DNA from: Rhynchospora pubera
Lineage: Eukaryota > Streptophyta > Magnoliopsida > Poales > Cyperaceae
Assembly: GCA_028095005.1 (NCBI GenBank)
Contig: CM051460.1
Span: 71,897,676-71,961,675 of the forward strand
Direction: 5' to 3'
Length of the DNA stretch: 64,000 bases
Notes under the pieces: generated by a model
What the model was told of the DNA's origin: nothing
Database searches by the model: none
What the model saw: only the letters and a program-made list of their open reading frames with translations
Made by a program: the position numbers and the translations under genes
Part shown: positions 45,289 to 58,016 of the stretch, piece by piece
Layout of the letters: each line of letters begins with the position of its first letter
Numbering within the stretch: position 1 is the first letter of the stretch

Positions 45289-47065
45289 CTAACTAAGTGC
45301 AATATTGTAAGGATAATTCCTATTATTCCTCCCTTTAGATCCTCTCCAATTACTACCTGGCTGACACCCGTCCCCCGTGTATCTAACTTTCCTTTCCCTA
45401 AAACCACCATTGCCAACATTTCCATCTCTCTTTCTACTAATTCGACTGTTTGCCTCATTCCTCCTATACCATGAATTGTCATTCCATGAATTACCCCACC
45501 CATTATTATTAGAATCCTCCTTTTGATCCCAAGCTTTATCCCACCCATTATTATAAGAATCCTCCTTTCGATTCCAAGCTGAAGAAGAAATATTGTTATC
45601 CCCCCAACCAGTTGGCTTATGCCCCCTTTCCCATGGATCATCGATCCAGTTATTATCGCCCCAACCTGTGTCTTGGACGGGCTTATTATCAACATAAATA
45701 TCCCAATTATTTGAATTATCCTTCTCCTTATCTTTATCCCCACTATCACCCCATGACTCCCAACCAGTAGCAGGTACAACTCTATCAGTATACTCAACAG
45801 AATCCCACCCATTAGTACCAGTATCCCATACCTTAGTAGCCTCTGGAAGTACCAACTCTTTCTCTATGTCGGCAATCAATTCTGGGTCGATTACACAGTC
45901 ATGGTCGATTTGGTCTATATACATATCGGGATCAGGCAACGGAGTGTCACATGGTTCACCGCTGTACTCTGCATTGAACCGGGATCTGGCTGCTTGAAAT
46001 GACTCCAATGCTGCCGAATCATCCCATTGGAGGATGTTCTTGTATATGTAGGTGTACTTCTGAGCATAATATAGGCGTCCCCATGTTATGGAGGAAAGGT
46101 ACAGGCAGAATTCCTTCTCTAGTGCCAGATCTGATGAGGTACCAGAGACTGTCAAAAGAAAGAGTAATGCATCATGTAAGTGGTACAGTTTGGTAAGTAC
46201 ATATTAGACAAATTCTACTAAAACAACTATGAATCTATGAGTTAATACCAGCTGGCTAGACAAGTAATTTCTCTCCTAATGTGCAAACAATGTTGAACCA
46301 ACTTTAAAGTATACAAATAAATTGAGATTTCAATTAGTATGCAATTAAAAAAGACTACTAAACTAATTTAGTACTGAGAAACAACACAACAACAACAACA
46401 ACAACAACAACTACTAAGCCTTTTGTCCCAAACAAGTTGGGGTAGGCTAGAAAGAAACCCAACAAGAGAACACATCCAAGAACAAGAACAAAAAAAAAAT
46501 AAAATAAAATAAAAATACTAATAGTAAGACTAGCCATACTAATAAAACACAAATTGACACCACAAACTAGGCACACAGGCTAATTTCCTTCTAATCACTT
46601 GGATTTAAGCTGGCGGTGCTAATTGTCTCCAATTGACACCACAAACTGTACCATATGCTATAATCCTAAAGAAATCCTAACAAAAATCATTAACCATTGC
46701 TGTAACCTATTATAGCTAGGTTCAAGCACAGAACTTCAACAAGAAGAAACCTCAATGCAAAACTTGTTCTGATACTCAAACTAAATAACTTGTACTGTTC
46801 CCCTGCGATAGCAAGATTATTTCACACATTTTTCAAGAGAAGTTATTATAACAAAAATTTGTCAATAACTAGGATCCAAGACCAATCTTTTTTATCTAAG
46901 ACGATATTAAAAACCCTAAAATCAGAAGGGATCATAATCAGATCAAAAGAAATTTATACAAAACTCACCGTGAGATTGAGAATGTTTCCATGAATAGGAT
47001 TGATCGCCTCTTCTTTCGTTTCGATAGTTGCCATGTCTCCTCCCAGTCCTTTTCCACTCACTCAT
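45289..47065 (-). CDS. Uncharacterised plant protein with WG/GW-rich tail
   Basis: Two exons, 47065-46969 and 46148-45289, joined GT-AG in phase; 318 residues. The start gives MSEWKRTGRRHGNYR, a basic, tyrosine-containing head. Residues 33-~130 look folded: LEKEFCLYLSSITWGRLYYA and ALESFQAARSRFNAEYSG, then a negatively charged DPDMYIDQIDHD segment. From ~145 to ~260 the chain is disordered, rich in Asn, Asp, Gly and Trp, with ten GW or WG dipeptides (GWESWG, two GWGDNN, GWGNSW). The last ~45 residues are basic with RG and RK pairs, as in RNA-binding tails. I do not recognise the family. The WG/GW density recalls Argonaute-hook regions, which is inference only. The intron contains a SINE-like tail. 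Confidence 0.75.
46381..46450 (-). mobile_element. Au-SINE-like 3' end in intron
   Basis: Read on the minus strand, CCCCAACTTGTTTGGGACAA followed by AAGGCTTAGTAG and a (GTT)n tail, matching the 3' end pattern known for plant Au-type SINEs. The 5' part is not evident. Confidence 0.55.
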
Positions 47066-48300
47066 AGAAAAATCCACTAAAAATTTCTTAAGATCCCAAG
47101 AATTTGGTCTACAAATCTGTCTTGTAGAGAGGAGCTCAGGTGGAGGTCGAATGGAGACAAAAAACAAGAAACGAGAAAGAGAACTTCTCTTTCTCGTTTA
47201 TTTTCTGAGAAATGGAGAAAAAGAAGAGAGAAATGGAGGCGCTTCCATGGAAAGAAGATGTGACTTGATATTTGATAGAAGCGAGGCAGAGTTAAGAGAA
47301 ACAAGACGGTGCTGATCCTCTACAATGAGCCAAGATATTGACTATTAAGAAAACCGTTAGATTTAAATTCAGTACGAATCGTGATGAGATCGGATGATCA
47401 AAATTGCCTACTTTGGTGCAATGAAACAACGGTTCCCGTAGATGGAAAAGTAGAGGTGTTGTCGCTTGCAAGTTATACGCTTTTGGGTGCTGCTGGGTAA
47501 TTTTACCAGTACAAAAAATATAATCTTAAATTTACAGAGCTAAAAAAAGGTGCAGGTTCTCTGTGCCTAGTTTTTGTAACAAATCATGTCATACAGTAAC
47601 TTTCTGGACTCTTTAGGTCTTGTCTGTACAGACTACAGAGTTTCTCAAGTAATCTGTAGAGAGTTTCGTTTTTTTTTTAATTATTATTATGATTATTGAA
47701 TTTTTTTTTGGGTTTTTTTTTTTGGGTTACAACTTACAAAGAAAAGGATGATTAATGGCATTAAAAGTTATGTCGTTGAATGTACTGTCAAATTTATTGG
47801 CACCGAACATAATGCCATTACTTTTCTTGTATATAGTACTATAAATATAATAAGAATTTATTAGATAAAAGAAATTCTATTAATGCAATTGCTATTTTTA
47901 TTTAGCTTCAATGGGATCCTGAGAGTTGAGATGGGGTTATTATTTATGATAATAATAAAAATAATCTTTCTTTGTCCAATTTCGTCAAAATAAAAGAAAA
48001 GCTTAGTAAAAAGTAGATCAGATTTATTTTAACATACAATATAAATAAAAAAATACAATATAATTTTAAAGAAACTTTAATAAAAGTTTAAATTTGTCGC
48101 CTAATTATTATTTTTTTGAGATAATAAAAGGAAAATCAAATGCCTCACAGTTGACGCCTCCAACTTTTTAAATCCTTAATAGCAAAAATCCTAAAATTCA
48201 AATTAAAAATAAATTGTGAGATGTGATCTATGTTCCTTTCGAACGTGGAAGAGAAAGAGGGATAAACTCTAATTTACAGAGCGGGCTTAAAGCCTCTATA

Positions 48301-48470
48301 GGCTCCGTTTGGATGGCTTCTTTCCGGAATAAGGAATAAGGAATAACCATTTTTTACCAATAAATTTATTTCTAACCATCCAAACTCTTCACAAAAGTTA
48401 CACACTTCCCAATAAATTTCTTCCCTTCTTCATTCTTCCTACCTTATTCTCAACGCATCCAAACGGAGCC
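48301..48470. mobile_element. Tourist-like MITE, 170 bp
   Basis: Perfect inverted ends GGCTCCGTTTGGAT with 3-bp duplication ATA. Confidence 0.9.
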
Positions 48471-48630
48471 ATAAATAAGTAGCCTAATTTCAAAAAAAAA
48501 AAAAAACTATGTTCCTTTCTTTAACACACATACAAAATTATGATAATTCAACTTTTTTTTTACATGATTATGGATTTAAAAGTTTAACATATAGAAAATT
48601 ATTCACAATCGATGCAATTTACAAACTGTT

Positions 48631-48649
48631 TTTTTTTTTTTTTTTGAAA
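48631..48649. mobile_element. Minimal retroposed poly-A insert with 16-bp duplication
   Basis: Fifteen T and GAAA lie between two perfect copies of CAATTTACAAACTGTT (48615-48630 and 48650-48665). Confidence 0.7.
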
Positions 48650-49292
48650 CAATTTACAAACTGTTGATGTCATTGAAAACAATGTCGAAAAATTATAACA
48701 TATTATATGCATAGAGTAACGATATAAAGTAGGTAGTGTTTTCTTTGATATACAAGTTAGTTGTCAGTTTTATTGAATTTATAAATTTTGTTCATTTGGT
48801 GAATGAAGAATAGAGGGATTGTGGTGAAATTATGTTAGAATAAGGTACCAAACATGATTCCACCTGTATCAAATTATGTAGAATTATGAAGAATTATAGG
48901 TAGAATCCTTTTTCATTTTGGATAAAAATAGATCATTTCCAATTGGAACTAGTTTTTCAAATTTGTATAGAATAATAAATAAACCATTATTTCTTCCAAG
49001 TTCCAAAAATATCAGTAAAATTGGGCCACTAGTACACCTGACAAGATCCAGCCCAATGGACCGAGACGCCGTGCATCTGAGAACTCATGTCCATATCAAA
49101 AGAGCCTGATACACCAAGCCTACTCTCTACTCTCTAAGCACGCAACAACTCTTTAAAGAGCCCGAAATATCAGGAATTCTCAGTTTCTCAGTCACACCAG
49201 TACGGCAGTACTATATATTTCTCCATTTGTACTCTTTCCTTGCGCATTTTTGCTTGAAGCTGCCTTTGAGCTCCTCCACCTACAATTTTGCA

Positions 49293-49355
49293 ATGAGCAG
49301 CTGCACTGGCAGGCTCCTCCTCTGTGCTCCCTGCACCAAATCAACTCCCAAAACT

Positions 49356-49405
<50 letters not shown>

Positions 49406-52400
49406 GCACACACGCACACGCACACGCAAAATTCTGACGAAATTTGCCTTCTTTTGCCTGATAGGAGCCCTCAGGAGACCCAAATTGGTCGCCTCAGCAC
49501 AGAAAATCTCGCTTCCTTCAGTGACAACTGCCATAGCTGGTATGAGTTGATTGGTCATTGATGTTTTTCTGATGTTGTGTCTCATCTGTTTGATGAAATG
49601 CTACTTTTGTTTTGTTCAATTGGTTGTAGTTGGAGGATTGGTTACAGCAGTTGGTGCTGCTAATGCTTCATCATTGGAACATATTGTGGTAATTGTAAAT
49701 TTGTAATGGCATTATTCGCAAGAGTGTATGGTTGAAATTGATTGGTTGCAAAACAGCAGAGCAAGAGTGATAAAAGTTTTTTTTTTTTTTTAATCTATCA
49801 TTAATGTGCAATGACTTTATGCTTACAGAAAACTAGTGGTTTACCAATTTGGCCTGCTGTGTTTTACTAAAATAATTCATCCTATATAGACAGGGGCTTC
49901 CGTACCTTTTCTGGCTGAAATTAATTTCAATGATTGGTTCGGAGGCTTGCTTTTTTCGGCCGGTCAGCAAGCCAATGTGGCTGTTCAAGACCAGCTGTCA
50001 GCTCTTAGTTTAACTAGGTTAAATCTTTCTCCTAAAGTGTGTTTGATATCCTGATTCGGTTACTAATTGCTAAGATATCTAGTTGTTGTCATTATTATCT
50101 CCTTTAGGTTCCACATCTTTTACTATTTTTTTTAAATAAATCTCGATCTCCTTTACAATTACAGTTTAGCTGTTATTTTTGGTGCTGGATTAGTGACGAG
50201 CTTATCCCCGTGTACATTGAGTGTTCTGCCATTGACTCTAGGCTACATTGGTAAACAAATCTGTAAATGCAGGCAACAAAATTCTATAATATGTTGATTG
50301 CAAAGTACATTTCCAGCTCATACATTTTACATTTCCATCCTTTCAGGGGCCTTTGGTTCTGGAAAAGGCCGAGTTGAGGTAATAAAACTTTCTTGTTTAA
50401 GGGAAAAAATTAAAAAGAGAACTACTGTAATGAAGGACCATATGAAGCTCTACTGAAAGAATGGTGAAAGTACTATGCTTATGGCAATCAAAAATAATAA
50501 TTTGTATTATTTATCTGAAACCTCTTTTGCAAATTTTTGCTGTTAGAGTACATTCGGCTCGTATGATCAGCTGCAACCGAACCAATCTTATTATCACTGG
50601 ACCTCCTAATTTGATCATAGTTAATAATGTGGTAGTTTGTGCCTGTTGTTCCTATGGCTGCTTTAGTCATTTGAAACCTGTTGGCAAGAGTTGACTCGCA
50701 ACTTTTTAGTGAACAATGCTTCATCCAGTTGACCAACTGCTTTTTTATTTTCTGTTTGATTAGGTTGTTGGAAATTCAGTTGCTTTTGCGCTAGGTTTGG
50801 CTACAACACTAACCATACTAGGCATAGCTGCCTCCTTCGCAGGAAAGGCATATGGCCAGATTGGCCAAGGGCTTCCTGTGGCTGCTTCTGGTCTAGCCAT
50901 AGTAATGGGCTTGAATCTTTTAGAGGTATTTTCTACATCTCAGAAATATACAAAAAACAGCACATTTTGTACATCTCAGAATATCCAAGAAAAATTGCAT
51001 TTTCTATTGTTAGTAACTTTTTGTTGACTTACTAAATTGGAAGTGGAATTATAGAACTGACTATGAGACACTTTTATTATATGATGATACTTTCTTATTC
51101 AAGAAACATTTCCTTGTATGGTTGTCTTTCATAGGTGATTGAGTTGCAACTACCCTCATTCTTCAATAATTTTGATCCACGGGCTGCAGCAGCAAGCCTT
51201 CCTTCAAGTATTTCTTTTTATTAAATTTACGTTGAGCCGGCTTCTTTTTTCTAGATCATTGAGAATGAAATATCATAAAAACCATTAATATTGTCCAAAA
51301 ACAGTAAATTATTTATGTCTGTCTTGTATCCATCGACACTATGGGCCTTATGTTTAATTTTGTAGTGTATGTTGCACTCAAATTAAAGTAAAATACTTAG
51401 GAATGGAACTTGCATGTACAAATAATGTCTAACTTGGGACACATTCCAACTTGAATGACTAATTGGCCATCTCAATATGTTCATTATAGGAAATCAGAGT
51501 CCATGTCCTATTCGTTTGATTTATATGATTTCGATTAGCTGTCTAAAATATTACAAACTTGAATTCATAGGCGTACAAGCATATCTTGCTGGCCTCACAT
51601 TTGCCCTAGCTGCATCACCTTGTAGTACCCCAGTGCTTGCTACTCTTCTTGGTTATGTGGCTACTTCTAGGGTATCAGTTTCTTTTTATTGTATTTTCTG
51701 AATCTTTTTGGCAAATTGGAACCTTCATTTGCATATTTGAAACTATCACAAAACTTGATGATTCGTTGCAAATAACTGACAAGTTTAAGGAAAAACCACT
51801 AAATTGTCCCAACTTACTGTAATAGGTTTATGAAAACTTTAATACAACCGCAGAGTTTGCTTGGCTTGATTTTATTTTAATTTGTGCTTGTGAAAAATGA
51901 GACATCTTAGGGGCATGGGTTAAATTATTGGAATTTAACAGAATCTAGTAATACCCTGCTTCATCACAACAGCCAAGCGGTATACGGTAACCAAAGATAT
52001 TTTCTGTGTTTGCTGCAAGTATTGACATATGTTGGGTAGAATTTATAAAGCTGATAGAGTGTTGGGTAAAATCTACATATATGCTATTTTATTAATCAGG
52101 TTTTCATGTCTTGTACCATCATTATTTAATTTTACCTCTTTGTTAATAAAAACAAATCAGGATCCATTTGTTGGAGGCAGTTTGTTGTTGACATACACAA
52201 CTGGCTATGTTGCACCTCTTCTTCTTGCTGCTTCTTTTGCTGGTGCACTTCAGGTTGTCTTCTTTTTAATGAATTCCTACTCTGGTTTAGGTTTTTCCTA
52301 TGGAAATTGTCAATTTTGAATTATCTGACAAAAAAAGAAACAGTTTCATGATTAAAAGTAGTAGTTATATGCACATACTTTAGTTGAATTGCTTTTCTCA

Positions 52401-53225
52401 GTTTATTTGTATTTTTTTTTTTTCAATGCAGAGTTTGCTTTCATTTAGGCGATATTCAGCTTGGATAAACCCTATCAGGTATAGATTTTAAAATGTGTTG
52501 GGAGTCTGCATCTGCTACCATTGTTCTGAGGCATTGTTGTGCAAATATCAATCTAAACTATCTATTCCAGTTTATCTTAGCGTAGCCATCTGATTGTTTT
52601 TGAAGATAAACATCTAATCCAAATCATCTAATCTGAATCAGACGAATCACATACATCAGTATCACAACCGCAATGGCAATATACACAGTGGAGTTAAGTC
52701 TGGGTGTTAGAACAATCATGTCATAGGGGGGAAGATTGAGATGTTGAATCTAAATGGGTATTGTTGGTTGGACTGATGCATAGTAAACTAGATCTAATAA
52801 GAATCCATAGCTCAACAAAGAGTGCTATAATATTTGATCCAAGAATGGAACCATTGAGTAAACTAAATCTAATAAGAAATTAAAAGTGAATTTAAAATGA
52901 AATGTGGTAAGGGCCTTGTATCAGCATTTAAATACTCGTACGTGCTGCACCAGTAAAATACCAATACCCAAGTTGCAAAAAAACCTGATTTGTACGTACC
53001 TTGTCACTTGTCAGGTAGTTGGCAGGTTTTTTTATAAAATAAGAATTTTCTAGGATTAAATGCCCAATTTCCTATTGATTATAGAAAAGATAACAGTTAT
53101 ATCAGGGTTCATCAATCATCAAAATTCTTTTTTGTGCATGTGCATAAAGTGGTGCGCTTTTACTTGGCGGTGGAATTTACACACTGCTGGACAAATTATT
53201 TCCCCCGACTTCAATGTTAATGTGA
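49293..53225 (+). CDS. CCDA: Plastid cytochrome c biogenesis protein CcdA
   Basis: Twelve exons: 49293-49356, 49465-49539, 49630-49688, 49890-50017, 50165-50250, 50347-50378, 50764-50925, 51135-51207, 51571-51671, 52161-52253, 52432-52478, 53150-53225; 331 residues, all joints in phase. CcdA is a polytopic thylakoid protein that carries reducing equivalents from stromal thioredoxin to the lumen for haem attachment in cytochrome f (with HCF164). The N terminus (about 65 residues, Ser/Thr-rich) is the transit peptide. The two reactive cysteines lie in the repeated motifs [11 protein letters not shown] (Cys 125) and [11 protein letters not shown] (Cys 244), with hydrophobic helices around them and the conserved [11 protein letters not shown] between. 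It ends at SGALLLGGG and a short tail. Intron 1 is a microsatellite of 108 bp without a stop in frame. Convergent with HCT. Confidence 0.93.
49357..49428. repeat. (CT)n(AC)n microsatellite in CCDA intron 1
   Basis: The first intron starts within a CT dinucleotide run that passes into an AC run with some CG interruptions. The 108-bp intron is a multiple of three and open in the exon 1 frame. Confidence 0.85.
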
Positions 53226-53790
53226 CGGACTAGTGCCATTAATGATAGATAGAATAAAGTGACTACATGTAAATATGATACAATTTTTTCTTTTTTTTTT
53301 TTTTTTTTTTTGTGAGAGGACTTTGCTATGTTATTTTCCTTCTTTGAAGGAAACCTCCACCTATAAGTAGTTTAGCTCACATGTTACTGTTAAGTCTTTT
53401 CTTGCATAAATAATTGCAACTTTCATTATACCATCTTTTGTTTCAGACGTTAAAATTGCATCACTAGCTTTGGAAGGTATCTTTACTGCAGAACAAATCT
53501 CTCTGTAAAAAGATACATGTTCAGAAATTTGAAATCATAATTAAGTATTGCATCTGTCTTATATCATAATGTTCATAAATTTTTTCTATGTATATTGTTG
53601 ACACCTATTTTGTAAAATTTCCATAAGTATCTTGCAAAATATTGAATGATTATTAGATAGGAATACATCGACTGACGTGAATCAAATATAACAAACTCAA
53701 AATAATCTGAGTGACAAAATGAATCCAACAGAACAAAACTTATAGAGCCCCCACGCCCCCACCGAACATGCCAAACCGTGTTTCATCTTT
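53226..53790. other. Convergent 3' intergenic of CCDA and HCT
   Basis: 565 bp shared as 3' flank by both genes; a long T-run lies at about 53287-53311. No gene. Confidence 0.6.
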
Positions 53791-56700
53791 TCATATTTGA
53801 TATATGAGCTTATGAAACTGCTCCATGTGCTCAGACTGCAATGAAATTGCAACAGACTGACTCCCATCCCCAGTAGGACTAGGCAAGACATATGCTAGGC
53901 CTTCATATGCTATACCCCCAGGCCCCATGAAAATTGGCCGGCCCCACCCGAAATCGGCATCATGAATCGGCAACCTGCTCCAGCTGGTGATACCAATATT
54001 GGGGCATCTGTATGTGTGGGGTCCCTTTACCAGTTTCGACAGGTCAGGCTGTAACTCCAAATAGTCCAGCGCTGACTTCATGTACTCATCATCCATCCTC
54101 GCCATTGTCTCTTGTATTTTCTGAGCACCTGCCTGTGCACTGCTTGCCACCTCTCCTGCCTTCGCAATTGGAGTGGCTGTGAAAATAACATTCCCAGAGT
54201 ACCCATCTGGCAATGGTGGATTAAGGCGGGACCGTCCGTCAGCTGCAATGTAGAGTTTAGTCTCTTGCTCAGCTGGTAAATTGCGTGCCAGACAAGCACA
54301 CCGCCAGATATGGCCCGCTAACAGGGCATACGTACTAAACTTCGGTGAATTTTCAGGGAGTTTGGTTTTGAGTTGTAGGAGCTGTGACTGAGTTAGCTTG
54401 AACATGCATACTGATACATCAGGAGTAGATTTCATTAATGCTGAGGTAGTTGTAGGTGCATTGAGCATTTGAGGAGGGGTGTGATACTCCACATGGGGAA
54501 AGGAAGGGGTTGGCGGGTCCCGTGCACGGAGTAATGTCCGGTCAATGAATGGAGCAAGGGTTACTGGGAGGCCACGTGTCATGTCAGACCAGGTATTGAT
54601 GAAGTGGATGCCGGAGTACCCATCAGCTATGTGGTGTTGCATACCAACCCCCAAGGCGGCCCCGCCGCATTTGAAGTAGGTTACCTAGATATCAAAAGAA
54701 TACATTTGTAAGAGAAAATAATCTCCTTACCAGAATAGGAAACATCACCGAATTGCTGAGTAATTATTTTATTTTGTATCAAGTAAACCCTTTTGATCTT
54801 TACTACCTTTGTCCAGTATATACCTTTCTTGACCTGTATGTCATAAATTGTTCTATTCTTTTCCCAACAAATTGGTTCATTTGTGATAGAAACAATTGGA
54901 CAGAAACAGAAGCATTAAACCTCGAATTGAATGAAAGAGAACGGATACAAGGTGTCTGAGCATAATTTGTTCTTTCTAGGAATTTGAGCAAACCAATAAT
55001 TTAAACCAACAATATCATTTTCCCTATTTTCAAATAAAGGAACAAAAGGGATCCCATTCCCATGATATTTTTTATTTATTATTTTTAAATGAGCTTTTGG
55101 GCTAGGAGTTTCTCTTATGGGTCATCACTCATCACTCAATACAGGCGGACCTTTAGTGGGATATATTTTATGTCGTAAGATTGTCAGGACTGAATCTGCT
55201 TTAATTAAGAAATTCAAAGCACAAACAACTAGTCAACTACGGATTTATTTAATCATCTTAGACCCAATTCTAAAGGAATTCCATGTGACAATCAATTATA
55301 TCTTTATTGGATTTGTCTGAACTCTAGCACCTAAGTAAAAGCTAGACAATATTTTCTCATACTATAGTATGAAACCAGCATATTATTTATAATATTGGAG
55401 CCGTTTGGATCGTTTAGGAATAAGAGAAATAGCTTCTTTTTAGACGGAAATTTGTTCCTAACCATTCAAACTATTTACAAAGTTACACACTTTTCAATGT
55501 TTTCCGTCTAAAAATAAGTTATTCCTCTTATTCTTAAGCGATCCAAACTCCTTTTTGTGAACTTATCATTAGGTGATGAGACCTGCATATAGACGCTGGG
55601 ACATTACTTAGTAGTCTACATTCTACAACCTAATAAAAAAGATATACTTAGTAGTATTTACTGCTCAGTGCCTTAGAGGGTTGCACAGAGCCACGTGCCC
55701 ACGTCAGTTTTTTCAGACAAAAGCAATAACTAATTACAGATAAATTATAATGAATTCAAACCAAAAAAAATAAAATAACATAAGCTGTCATAAAAAAGTT
55801 GGGTTGAAGACATCAGATTTTTTTTTTTTTTTTTTTTTTGAGGATCTGCCCGTAGGCGCAAATTCATTAAATAAAAAAAAAAAAAGTTCCAAAGACATCA
55901 GATTAAAACATAAGAGCATGGGATTCCATGAGATCATTTTTTTAATCTCTGAAACAAAATCGAGAAGAAAAATCAATTTTTGATTGTCAGAGAATTGAAT
56001 GCTGTGTAAAAGCATGGAAACCAAGTTCACATCAAATTGTTAACAGAAGAAAATACTAATCATCTGGTACAATAACCGATCCAGCAAAGTGTAGGTAAAC
56101 CAAAACCTTCCTTCACAACAGTTGAAGACAAACCCCTTAAGTTCTGTAAAACTTTCATTTAATTGATCACAACATCGATCAAGCTAATAACTGAAAGGGC
56201 CTCCCTAAAGTTAGTTTCAACAGTATTTTTTATTATTATTATTTTTTTTATTTTTTTTTTTTGAAAGTGACAGTACTAAAAGTTCGCTAAAAAGAGAAAG
56301 CGCAAGCTGTTACCTCTGGCTCTGGGTCCGGGGAAGAAAAGAATCTTTTTTTTTTTTTTTAAGGTTAAGAAACTCTATTTTTAAAATAATGGTAACTAGG
56401 CATGGCAGCGAACAATTTCGTTGTCCTATATTTTTTAGATGAATTAATTCAGCATGAGTTTCAAATATATTTAATTTTTAATAAATTAGATAATAATTGG
56501 TACGACTATTTTATTTTAATATATTTGACCGAGAAAAAAAATTATTTTTAATTATAGGAAATGCAAAAAAAAACAGAAAAAGTATTTTTAACTAAAAATA
56601 GAAAATTATATTTAACTAGAAAATAGAAAATGTAAAAATGCGGTTAAAAATAGAGAAAAAAAATCAGGACTTTTAATTAATAAATGGTAATTACAGAGGG

Positions 56701-57313
56701 AAACATCACTTTCAACTTCCCATAGTCAAACAATACAAATTTAGAACTATCTCTTCCGATATCTCCAGCAATGAACTTATACAAAAGATGTTTAAAATCA
56801 TTTTCCTCTTAAAAAACCCCCATATAACCATTCTGACTAATATTAGTTGCAAAAACCAAGTTAATTCATTCAATTTCACAGCTACATTACCTGAAGAACA
56901 AGTAGAGGGAACGAGGAGATATCATCGGTATACTCCACCTTTGGTATGAGCCTCTTGAGCTCCATGGTCGGCGCAAAATCCCCGAAATCGTCAATCTCTC
57001 CATTGGCCTCAGCCTCGACAAACAGAACTCCTTTTCCATTGCAATCGATCTCAACCCTCCCATCTATATCCCTCCCGAGCCGACCAGCCATGGGGTAAAA
57101 TGGAACAAGCACCATTGCTAGTGCTGATTTCATTCTCTCTGCATCAAAGAAATCACCTGACGAGTTGGTGTTTCGGTAGAAGTAGACACTTGGTGTGTGC
57201 CACCGGACCACGACTAGGTCCAGGTTGGAGTTCCAGAGCCGGCGCTGCGGTGTAGGTTCAGCTGGCTTGACCATGGTCGATTTTCTCACGGTTATGGCCA
57301 TGGAGCCTGTCAT
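53791..57313 (-). CDS. HCT: Shikimate/quinate hydroxycinnamoyltransferase (BAHD)
   Basis: Two exons, 57313-56891 and 54684-53791, joined in phase at VLQ|VTYFKC; 438 residues, or 434 if the next Met (57301, MAITVRKSTMV) is used, which fits known HCT starts better. A cytosolic BAHD acyltransferase that moves p-coumaroyl from CoA to shikimate or quinate in the lignin and chlorogenate pathway. Catalytic HHIADG at residues 158-163 (HxxxD) and structural DFGWG at 385-389 are intact. The N-terminal LWNSNLDLVV, FYPMAGRL and FIDRTLLRARDPP and the C-terminal FMGPGGIAYEGLAYVLPSP match HCT closely, rather than HQT-like or spermidine acyltransferases. The 2.2-kb intron contains a MITE and a short retroposon. 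TATA box at 57463; a foldback MITE lies upstream. Confidence 0.94.
55397..55551. mobile_element. Tourist-like MITE in HCT intron
   Basis: Ends GGAGCCGTTTGGATCG and (inverted) GGAGTTTGGATCG; the flanks are ATT and TTT, so the duplication is eroded. 155 bp. Confidence 0.75.
55820..55891 (-). mobile_element. 5'-truncated retroposon in HCT intron, 13-bp duplication
   Basis: A 72-bp insert between two copies of AAGACATCAGATT (55807-55819 and 55892-55904). Read on the minus strand it ends GGGCAGATCCTC followed by a poly-A tail, as expected of a LINE 3' end. It is in the same orientation as HCT. Confidence 0.75.
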
Positions 57314-57462
57314 TGGAGCTTAGCTTGAGAGGTCTTTCTTTGGAGAATGCGGATGGATTTGTTTTAATATTAGTTTGCTTGTAGCATGAAGGAAAAGAAA
57401 ATGTGTTTTGACGAGGGTTTGATCTGGTCAAGTAATAACAGAGGAGAAAGAGTCTGAGGCGA

Positions 57463-57473
57463 CTTATATATAG
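57463..57473 (-). promoter_or_regulatory. TATA box of HCT
   Basis: CTATATATAAG on the minus strand, 150 bp before the first ATG at 57313, giving a leader of roughly 120 nt. Confidence 0.65.
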
Positions 57474-57591
57474 TTATGAGAGCGGTTCGCTGCCACAATA
57501 TTTCTGCTGCCACAGTTACCACAAATTTATATTCGTCCGATTAAAAATGATCGATGGTCTTGATTGTATTTTAATATAGAAACTTTCTATT

Positions 57592-57947
57592 ACAAATGCC
57601 ACATTTATTTTTTTATTTTAAAATTTAAAATTTAAAACATAATCATTTTATCCAAATTATTGATCTTGTTCATTTTAACGACGGATAAGTTGTCATAAAA
57701 TTTTATAATTTTTGAAGTATATTTGATGCTTGATCAAAACGTCAAAAATAAACGAATCAAAATAACTAAAGTAGATAAATTCTTGTATGTCTATTTTTCA
57801 ACCTCTTCATCAAGTATAAAATAAACTTTAAAAATTATGAAATTTTAGGACAATGCATCCGTCGTTAAAAATGAACAAGATCAACGGTTTGGATAGGACT
57901 ATTATAAATTTTTTAAATTTTTAGAAAAGTAAAGTGTGGTATTTGTG
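57592..57947. mobile_element. Foldback MITE in the HCT upstream region
   Basis: An inverted repeat with arms of about 150 bp and a centre of about 55 bp. Both arms carry ACAAATGCCACA or its near match at the outer end, then TTGATCTTGTTCATTTT and TAACGACGGAT inward. The inner edge is 280 bp from the HCT ATG and about 120 bp from its TATA box. Target duplication not resolved. Confidence 0.8.
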
Positions 57948-58014
57948 GCACCAAAAAAGTGTATGTGAAAAATTGATATACTTTCAACTAATCCAAAAAA
58001 CTATAAATATAAAG

Positions 58015-58016
<2 letters not shown>

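Larger units (their letters stand above)
47066..49292. other. Intergenic between divergent genes, with a MITE
   Basis: The 5' ends of the minus-strand gene (47065) and CCDA (49293) face away from each other across 2.2 kb. It contains a Tourist-like MITE and a minimal poly-A insert, listed separately. The rest is AT-rich; no gene. Confidence 0.6.

Noticed and set aside
45234..45812. 192-residue Ile/Gly-rich minus-strand frame
   Set aside because: Alternative frame of the WG/GW-rich exon; the other frame has a good splice joint and realistic composition.
49192..49425. Minus-strand frame with Cys-Val and Arg-Glu repeats
   Set aside because: Translation of the CCDA intron microsatellite.
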